DNA of 64,000 bases from Berberis thunbergii (lineage: Eukaryota > Streptophyta > Magnoliopsida > Ranunculales > Berberidaceae). Positions 56,037 to 64,000 of the stretch are shown piece after piece (position 1 is the first letter of the stretch; the number at the start of each line of letters is the position of its first letter). The position numbers and the translations under genes are program-made. The stretch is from positions 806,001 to 870,000 of the forward strand of contig QNQO01000219.1 of NCBI GenBank assembly GCA_003290165.1. The letters run 5' to 3'. Below the pieces are notes generated by a model that was not told the DNA's origin, searched no databases, and saw only the letters and a program-made list of their open reading frames with translations.

Positions 56037-59000
56037 TGTCATGCCCCGATTTGCGAACGAAACGAAAATCCCAAAAGCCACGTAGGATTATCCGTTTCCC
56101 CCAAAACTCGGGATGTGAGAATTCAATAACACAGAAACAAATAGCAGCATGAACTAAACATCTGAAACAAATAAAAATCTAACCCGGAGAAGACTGGCAT
56201 GGCTAGCTTACTAGCGAAACTCCAGTAATGCAGCTCAAAATTTGTAAACCTGAAAGGCTAATCGGCTACATTCCAAAAAGAATGTACCCAAGAAGCAAAA
56301 GCTCACTCGGGTCAGCAATAAAGCTGGTGTGAGAAATCTTCATCCAAAAAAAATTCAATAAATCCACACGTGACAACATTAAAATAAACCAAATAATAAA
56401 TAACCACACCATCAGGTAGTTCCTCAATGAGGCAATGGTGTTATCATCCTAATAAATAAATATGCATTATTTATTACTAATAAATAAAATTTATGAGTTA
56501 TCAATCCTCATAAATGCAATCACAATACAATTCATACTCATATTAGACTATTATTGAAATATTAAACAAACACATTTTTCTACCATTAGGAAGAGATGTA
56601 GTTCTCATTCAATGGTTGAATGAGCATTTACTTTCTTCCTTTAAGGTAATCATGCACATACATAACAAAATCTCGCTTCTTTTCCACAATCGCACTCACC
56701 TCCTGTGCCGAACACACCTCACCCAAGTGTGCCTCCCTTGCCTTTGAAACCATTCGGAGCGTACATGTTCCAAGTGGGGTGCCACCTCGAGGAACATGTC
56801 ATCACACACGAAGTTCGATCCATGGCAAGCATTCTTCCTAAATCTACACGTACAACCGAACACACATGGAACGGTGCATCGATATGCAAGCAAGTCTGCA
56901 TACCCATAATATCACGCGTATACAAGCAAGTCTATATACAAAAATTTCTTTTCTTTTCACATTTTTTTTCGGAGTTGTGGAAAATAGCTTAAAAATAAAT
57001 AAATCCTCAAAACTCTTTTATGGTGACGCTTTGTCAACCATAAATAAATCAATCACAGTATCCACCATTCTTTCAGGGAACAAGTAATATTTGGCACATT
57101 GCCAATTCACACATCTCATATCTTTGCATCATATGAAAAACAATATGCATTCCAATTCGCACAAAAATACAAATACTCAAGCTAAAACAAGTGCTCAGTT
57201 AAATTACCGCCAATATTTAATATTTATTTAATAAATATAAATTGGCTGGAATGCGAATGCAACCCATAGAACTTCTCAGTATTAAAAAGAAAATACAATT
57301 AAAGTAGAATAAAAGATGTATGTGATCCATTCATGTAATGAAAAGATCTACTTATATCAAATTATGTTCATTAGTTATTCATGCATATATAATATACTAG
57401 TTTATAGTATAACACAGAACCATGTAATGAGCAGCAAAAATTCAACATATATAATCACCAGTCCACAAAAACTTACTTTAAAAAAATGGTTCTTCTAAAC
57501 TTGTCTTGAGTTGGATTTCAACCCAATTAGTGGTTTAAACCAATAAACTTAAGCTCAATCCCCTGATCCAATCTAAATGATGAGGGGGTTCATCATGTAT
57601 ACCTTAACAGATGTATCTATACCCAAAAATGACTAGCTCATGATTTAATCCTACTCAACAGTTTTGCCAAGAAAGTCATATCTCCATATGGCATACAACA
57701 TCGGTATTCGGTACACATGTAAACAATCCGAAATATATTTACTGTGAGCTCCAAAAGAAATGAAACTTCTCAACTTTGTTGCTAATGCAACAAAAAGTAC
57801 ACCAGCAGTAAAACTTGCCAACTAACATTTGTAGTCAAACAAACAACACACATTATATTGGCAAATTTGTAAGAACAAATCACTTTGGTAGTTTTGAAAC
57901 ACATATTATCAAAATTTGTGAGTCCATTCATTTCGATGGCGCATTTCATCAAACATGTATGGGATAAAAACAAAACATGAAGGAAAAAAACCTCAAACAA
58001 GCATCATAAATAAACAAAAACAGATACACGGGGTCATCATCACTCCACATTCTCAATTCATACAAAAATCTCAAAAGGAAAATGAAGAAAAACTCACCTT
58101 GAAATTTATCAGGGCAGTAAGATTCACCAAAGCTGCAACAAATAATCTAGCTTACACTTGGTAAAGGCAGAAGTTGATCTCTATAATTCATATAAGCTCA
58201 ACACAAAACCAAGTTGAGAAATCTGAATCCCAATTACCCAAACTCCAAGTCCTAATTAAGAAGAAAACCCCAAACCCCAATTGAGGAGAACCAGACGAAA
58301 ATCAGTTGTTAATATCTGAAATTCGGATCAATAAGACCCCCAAACTCAGAACCACCCAAATCCCAAAGCCACAAAAACCAAACTTTCTCTCGCCACAATC
58401 AAAGATCCCATCTACTGCGTCTTTGCTTGCTTGGAAGGAAACTGAATTACCTTCTGTTGCATCTAATGGTTTCTTCTTTTTGTTTGAATTGTTTGAAGTA
58501 GGATAAGACTCGTGATCCGTGTCATTGTTATTGGTGTTTGATGATGGCTGAGATGTATACTCTTCAAATGGCTCCTCCAGTGGTTCCCCTTCTGATTCCT
58601 AATTTTCTTCGAATGGCTCCTCTGATGATTCCCCCTCTGATGCCTCACTCTGTTCTTCACAACAGAACTCATAATGATCACCACAGACTATCTCCTTCAA
58701 CCCATCATCCATCTTTATCACCAACCTTCTCCAATCCAGTCCATCTTACCGTCTCGTCCGCTCTTTCTCTTCCACCTCTCTATCAGATCCAGCACACACA
58801 ACCTCCCTCTTGTTGACTTCTCTCCGCCATCTCATCTCCTGACCACCCTGTCTGAACTCGCCATCCACAACACTGTCTGCCGCCATCGAGAAAGATCGTG
58901 AAGAAGGGAAAAGGGAAAATGAAGGAGAAAAGAATGAGAGAAAAAAAAGGGTTATTCTCTTTATAAGGTGGGTGGCTATTCGCCCCCACCGAACTTTCGA

Positions 59001-59341
59001 ATGCACCCACCCTCTTTCACATAATAAAACCCTACTTATTAGTTTAATAAAAGCCCAAAACCATGCCCAAATACAATTGGGTAACAACCCATCAACATTA
59101 GGGTTTACAAAAGAAATTTTTATATTTATTTAATTAGGTGGGTATTACAATATATACAACTCAAAAGAATCTCGTCCCGAGATTCGGTAGGGGAAGGTAA
59201 GTAGGAAATTAATTCTTAAATAAACAAACTACACATCACATGGACAAACAAATAGCTCATACGTATGCCCATAACTTAATGAAGACAATCACACAAAAAT
59301 ATAAATATTTTCAGTAAGTACAAAAATTACGGGGTGCTACA
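56037..59341 (-). mobile_element. Solo-LTR-like element of 3.3 kb
   Basis: The block begins TGTCATGCCCCG and ends CGGGGTGCTACA, with TG/CA ends inside a short imperfect inverted repeat. A perfect 5-bp duplication TGTAT lies at 56032-56036 and 59342-59346. No primer site, gag or pol, and no second LTR is seen inside, so a single very long LTR or a non-autonomous LTR element is the simplest reading. A minus-strand TATA-like CTTATAAAGAG (58957-58967) precedes a CT-rich leader and a short frame beginning MAADSVVDGEFRQGG (58885 downward), which suggests minus orientation. A tandem duplication of about 45 bp (GAATGGCTCCTC phrase) lies at 58565-58645. Confidence 0.7.
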
Positions 59342-59346
59342 TGTAT

Positions 59347-60536
59347 ACTACGAGTCAGCATCGTCGATTGTTGGTAAGTTTCATCTTCAGTTGTTGATAC
59401 TTTAACATTAGCATTTGCCAAGTGTAATCCGCTTAAGTAGATTTTCTTTGCATATTAATACAAGTGTCACCATCGTTAACCCTATTGTTCACTAGCAGCT
59501 AAGCCTAATTTTGGACTACAATCTTCCTGATTATGGCTGAGATAGTTCTATGTCACTGCATGAAGACCGTTTGTTTGTATTTTTCTTTCATATATGGTTT
59601 TGTAATATTGTTGACTATTTTGGTTATTATTGTAATAGAATATTATTTGTGAAATTTTTTGTAATATAATATCTACCTACCGTGTTTTGTAAAGTTAAAG
59701 GAAGAAAACTATATGCTTTTAGGGAAATTGATTATATGTGGAATCACTATTATACACCACCCTTTTTTCTAGTTCCTCAGTGTCATCAACCTCCCACTCT
59801 ACTCGTATGTTTGAAAATCTTGCCTACTAGGGAGGCACTCGTTAAGAAGTTAGAAGTTTGAATCTGACTAGAATTAGAACTTTCTAATGATTTTTTTTTT
59901 ACTTAGTTGTTTGCTTATTTATTTAATTAGCTTCTGGCTGAGTTGAAACACGAGTCAAAAGTCAGTAAAAATAACAACGAGCACTTCCAAGGGATAAAAG
60001 TTAAATTTGAGTATTAACCACATCCCATTTTAATTAAAAACTAACTTTAGGGATCCCATATTTCTTCATCATTCCAACTACATTCCTTACATTAACCTTT
60101 TCATAATTATTAAATATATCTTTCCTTCATTTTAGGAATTTCATATTTAAATTTTAATTCGAAATTTCCTATTTAAATTTTAATGTTAAGAGAAGAGATA
60201 ATGAAGAAAATTGAGTTTTTTTTTTTTAAATATTATTTTGAATTTAGGGATGGCATTGATGCCCCAAATATAGCAAAGGGAGATACCAAGTCAAAATGGA
60301 CGCATGTACAAGGTATTCCATTAAAGCATTTTTTTTTTCATATGAGCCCCTGCATTTGCTTTTTGGCTAAGTTAGGGCATTCCTTGAAGACGCACTTTGA
60401 CTCATTCAGAACATTTGCTTAGTGCTTCCGATTTCTAATTAACTTTTAACTCTGACAAACAAAAATAAAGTGTATAAAACTTTTTCATTATGAAAACAAG
60501 CAAAATACAAATAGACATAATAAGAACTTTGCCTAG
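59347..60536. other. AT-rich spacer
   Basis: No gene, RNA or transposon end was found here. The open frame 60183-60422 has no recognisable domain and begins with homopolymer-rich sequence. Confidence 0.4.
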
Positions 60537-60943
60537 TAGGGTTGAAAATCAAACCAACGGTTCGGTTTTTCACATAAACCGTAAATTGATCTGATTTTGG
60601 TCGATTTCAAAAATTTCAAACCGAAAACGACCATTAACAAAATCGAACCGAAATCGAATTGATTCTAATTTATGCACACCGTAACCGAACTGACTAAAAT
60701 CGAACTAAAACTGAAATTAAACCTAACCGATCGATTATTTTAAACATATTATATTATTTTATATACTATATATATGATTTATTATAGATATTTGGTCGAT
60801 TCAGTTTTATCAGTTAAAATCACATAGAAACCGAAAATTGAACCAACCACTTCAGTTTATTTTCAAATCGAAACCGAACCGATCGATTCCATTTTGATCA
60901 GATCGGTTGGTTTAATCATTTTGGTTGATTTTTTTCAACCCAA
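60537..60943. mobile_element. hAT-type MITE, diverged sister of 7811-8254
   Basis: The ends are TAGGGTTGAA and TTCAACCCAA, and a perfect 8-bp duplication TTGCCTAG flanks it (60529-60536 and 60944-60951). Arms consist of AACCGAACCG-like units that have drifted, and the AT-rich palindromic centre is shorter than in the sister copy. The last base of the right terminus differs from the expected A-complement pattern, consistent with age. Confidence 0.9.
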
Positions 60944-61055
60944 TTGCCTAGGAAAACGTCAGTGGTATTTTCGTAATTGCACTAGATTTGCGCGGCTTCC
61001 AAATTTTGTACCCAATATGATATGAAACAAAGGAGGCGCGATATCTAAAAAACGG

Positions 61056-61238
61056 GAAATTCTAAATGTCGAGGGAAAGAGCGAGGAAACCAGCGAGGTA
61101 AACGAAGTGGCCGGGGGTGAACCGTTCACCCCCCTCGAGATGTTTTCTGCGCGCACATCTCGAGAATGATGAACGGTTCACCCCCGCCACCTCGTTTACC
61201 TCGCTGGTTTCCTCGCCCTTTCCCTCGACACATAGAAT
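61056..61238. mobile_element. GC-rich fold-back MITE, copy 2
   Basis: Arms AATTCTAAATGTCGAGGGAA and TTCCCTCGACACATAGAAT enclose a near-perfect palindrome (CGAGGAAACCAGCGAGGTAA against its inverse). At the centre is CTCGAGATGT...ACATCTCGAG. Transcribed, it would form a long hairpin. The overlapping frames on both strands (MNRSPPSRCFLRAHLEND and its opposite) are products of the palindrome, not genes. Confidence 0.75.
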
Positions 61239-61245
61239 CACGGAA

Positions 61246-61433
61246 AATTCTAGGGTCGAGGGAGGGGTCGAGGTAAAGGGAGCGAGGCCATCTCCTCGCG
61301 ATGAGCATTCGCGTGCATCTCCAACGCGATGCGCTCATCCCGAGAAGGATGGGTGGTTACACCCATCCCTCGCTCCTTTACCTCGCTCCCTCCCTCGCTC
61401 TGTAGAAGGGCTCATAGAATCACTCCTAAAAAA
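61246..61433. mobile_element. GC-rich fold-back MITE, copy 3
   Basis: This starts AATTCTAGGGTCGAGGGAGG and ends CTCGCTCTGTAGAAGGGCTC followed by ATAGAATC. The two arms (GGTAAAGGGAGCGAGG and CCTCGCTCCTTTACC) pair. It follows copy 2 after only about eight bases, so the two may have inserted together or one next to the other. It lies just upstream of the leader of the gene at 61963. Confidence 0.7.
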
Positions 61434-61734
61434 CACTCCCCCAAAATTTCACCTAACAAAACCACAAGGAAATAATTGTGTCCCTCTACTTTTGGCAGCC
61501 TTTAGCGTTTAACGATGACGTCGATCCGTTTTTACCGTTAGATGTTACTTTCCGTTAAAAGCGCACGTTAGCCTCCAAACCATAAACAAACATCCGCTCC
61601 TCCGCCTCTCCTGTCTTCACTCCAAAAACGTTTTTCGCGAAATCAAAATCTCCTCTTCGGAATTTCGCCTTCACGAAACCCTAGTTTTTTCGAGCTCCAA
61701 ATCTCTACGTGTTATTTTTTTTTCAGGGCTCGAG

Positions 61735-61845
61735 ATGTTCGCAGAGTTGAGACTTCGCGTTCGAGTCCAATCGACTGGACGGATTTCGCCTTCTCCCGAT
61801 CCTTACTTCTCAGTGACGAGTCGTCGATGTTCACAGTGTTGTTAG
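61735..61845 (+). CDS. Possible upstream open reading frame in the leader of the gene at 61963
   Basis: A 36-codon frame (MFAELRLRVRVQSTGR and onward, stop TAG at 61843-61845) lies in the leader about 120 bases before the main start codon. It would be read first if transcription starts upstream of 61735, and could lower translation of the main frame. There is no evidence that the peptide is made or conserved. Confidence 0.3.
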   Translation: MFAELRLRVRVQSTGRISPSPDPYFSVTSRRCSQCC

Positions 61846-61962
61846 TGATTCTTTTGTTTGTTCTTGATTCGAGTGGTTTTGGTTTCTAAGTGATCTCGTC
61901 GTCGAAGGTTTCTTGAAGTTGAGTAGATCTGGAGTTTTTTTCGCTTTTTGGCGGAGGTAGAT

Positions 61963-63985
61963 ATGGCGGAGTTTCTGCTTCGGTTCTTGATTTCTCAAGG
62001 TAAATACGTTGTTCAAGCTCTCGTTTTTTGTTCGAATTTATTTATGGTTAGAGTTACTGAAGCGTTTAGTGAAGTAAATGAAATGTGTGAAATGTAGAGT
62101 GTTTGCTTAGTAGAGATGGTTGTAGTTTTGATTTCCTCTGCTCCGTTTCTTGATTTTAGGGCTTTGATCTAGTGGAGTGAGGATGGACGTTTATAGAACT
62201 TCATTTGCAGTAATCGAATCAGTTTGGTGTGTTCTGGTTTACTATATTTAGATTTTTCGTTGTTGGAAGTGAAATTGAAATAAAAATGAAATTGAAATTG
62301 AAACTTTACAATTAGTAACTTTGTGAACTGTGTACCTTAGTTTAGCTTGCAATTAGATTGAAGTGTGAAGATCACCATTTCTTGATTTTCTCACAGGAAT
62401 GATATTATTCAAGCTAGTCATTTTAGTTTAGCTTACTTTTGTGTTTAGACTTCTTTTGTCGATGTTGCTTTTGTTTGTACCGACTTTAAAGGTTTTAGTA
62501 CAATTTTAAGTTTTTGTTTACACTAGTTTTGATTTCTTATGGTAAAACTTATTCAAGCTCGGTCATTTTTTAATCTTTCTTTGGAAGCAAGATTCAAATA
62601 TAATTCAAATAAAGAAGCAATGTCAAGAGGCACCTGGATACAACAACAAGAGGTTGAAAGTATAGAGGAACGCATATATGAAAGCCATTACCTCCACAAA
62701 TAATTGATATCGGAGGAAGATTATTCTGTCATTTTCTCGCCTCACAGTCCACACTATAGTCTATGACAACATCTGTAATGGTGCCTTTAACACCTGTAAA
62801 TTGTAATGGTTGTTAAAGGCACCCATGACACCAGCATAACACAACACAACTCCACATCCATGCTCTCCCAAGCCAAAGTTCATTCATTGAAAGCCGATTC
62901 TAAATTGATTCCCACACAAAGAAAGGGTTTTCTGGAGTAATTCCCTTTTTCCAAACTAGTGACATTAGGAAATCTCATAGCACACGCTCAGGGGCTTGTA
63001 GTCGTTAGTTTTGATTTATTTCCCATTCTTTCAGTTTTCTTTAGTTATTATTAATGATACAAAGTTTTACTGAAGAGAAACAGAGTATATGCATAGTTCA
63101 TCATATTTTGCCCTCTATGTTTAGATTTCAAGGTCATGATGTTATTCAAGTTCATGTAGTTGTTTTCGCTGTATCCGATTTACAGTTCTTCTTCATGATG
63201 CTGAAGCATTACTTCGTATTGGATGACTTTTTGTTTTGTTTTGTTTCTCTCAGGTTCATTATGTTATTCAGTTTTGTTTCTGATTATGTTTAGTTTTTGG
63301 CGTTTCTGTAACTTTCTGGTGCTAATTGGATTTTATGAATTCTTTCTGTAACTTTCTGGTGCTAATTGGATTTTATGAATTCTAAAATAATGCATAAGAT
63401 CTAATTTTTTAGACTTCAGTTAAAAGTCCAGAGCTCTTCCTACCATTAAAACTATGTGGTGATTTGATTGTTTATTTTTTTATTTACTTTTCCAAAATGT
63501 TGAAATTTGTTAGTTAATCCAAATTGCAGGGACACTGAAAAAGTTTCATTGGTTACTGTTGGATTATGTGCTAATTTTATCATTCGCTGTATTCAACACT
63601 GATGGTGTACTGCCAAACCATTTACCTGAGTCTCATTTCTTTTCTCCTACTCATGCACCATTTACCATGCCTGTTATCCCTGAGCTTCCCCTACCTGTGA
63701 ATCTTCCACTGGTACATAAACCTCATAGAAAGCATTTTTCCCGACATCTTGCATTTTCACCACGTCTAGCACCTGCTCAATCTCCGAATTATGACTCATT
63801 GACAACTTCATCGCACCCCCCATCGAGTCCGCGCTTGTCAAAGCCATTGATGAGAAGGAACCAATTTCAGGCTCCCAGTGCTGGTCTCATTCCTCCTCGC
63901 TTGGTAGGCCTTGCCCCAACAGACACTCACGGTGGAGCAATACCTTCAGGTTTAGCACAGCCTCCATTGTCTCCTGAAAACTCGG
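61963..63985 (+). CDS. First two exons of a proline-rich N-terminus, possibly an ALE2-like receptor kinase (partial)
   Basis: Exon 1 (61963-61999) encodes MAEFLLRFLISQ and ends at a GTAAAT donor. Exon 2 (63530-63985) follows an acceptor TTGCAG and continues the frame (GTLKKFHWLLLDYVLILSFA), giving a hydrophobic stretch that would serve as signal peptide or anchor. About 130 Pro/Ser/His-rich residues follow (FSPTHAPFTMPVIPELPLP, VHKPHRKHFSRH, SGLAQPPLSPENS). A GTGAGA donor at 63986 closes the exon, so the gene continues beyond the window. Arrangement and composition resemble the extracellular start of ALE2-type receptor-like kinases, which act at the plasma membrane in epidermal development. 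The kinase is not in view, so another secreted proline-rich protein is possible. The intron (62000-63529) holds a 40-bp direct repeat at 63304-63385. Confidence 0.6.
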
Positions 63986-64000
63986 GTGAGATATACTTTT

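Noticed and set aside
61117..61512. Open frame of 131 codons on the + strand and a 70-codon frame opposite
   Set aside because: Both run through palindromic MITEs, and the symmetry of the hairpins explains the frames on both strands.

Overview
The window is nuclear DNA from a flowering plant, most likely a woody eudicot. The evidence is AT-rich spacer, spliceosomal introns, a cluster of DUF247 (UPF0481) genes, and a dense layer of typical plant transposons: CACTA, hAT, PIF/Harbinger, Copia, Gypsy, TRIM and L1-type LINEs. The species cannot be fixed from the sequence. All boundaries and target-site duplications were read by eye.

The backbone is a tandem DUF247 array, all on the + strand, spanning about 0.7-51.9 kb. 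Seven copies are recognisable. Two are intact single-exon coding regions (41880-43199, 439 aa; 50557-51888, 443 aa). Five are pseudogenes or fragments (1615-2949, 14470-15748, 16690-17095, 19096-19400, 38773-39925). Several copies keep a non-coding leader exon ending in a shared sequence at the splice donor, followed by a leader intron, so the unit of duplication included promoter, leader exon and intron. A degenerate minus-strand relic downstream of copy 5 recurs downstream of copy 6, which supports segmental duplication.

Transposons fill the gaps. Two CACTA elements (3419-6272 and 7214-11888) have exact 3-bp target duplications. The first holds a tRNA-Glu-like relic. The second carries several minus-strand gene fragments, including part of an ABCG/PDR transporter ATPase domain. 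A pile of Harbinger, LINE, hAT-MITE, LTR and Copia elements (about 20.4-37.8 kb) appears to sit inside the leader intron of the fifth DUF247 copy. A Copia element holding an antisense Gypsy fragment (44751-49238), a fold-back MITE and a 285-bp tandem duplication that repeats the splice donor have rebuilt the promoter and leader of the seventh copy, while the sixth is compact.

Downstream come a 5'-truncated LINE (52801-54851), a 3.3-kb solo-LTR-like element (56037-59341), a hAT MITE and a pair of GC-rich fold-back MITEs. At the right edge are the first two coding exons of an unrelated gene with a proline-rich N-terminus, possibly an ALE2-like receptor kinase, cut off by the window end. No complete active transposon, CRISPR array or bacterial-type system is present. 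The most informative material is the history of the DUF247 array and the nested and gene-capturing transposons.
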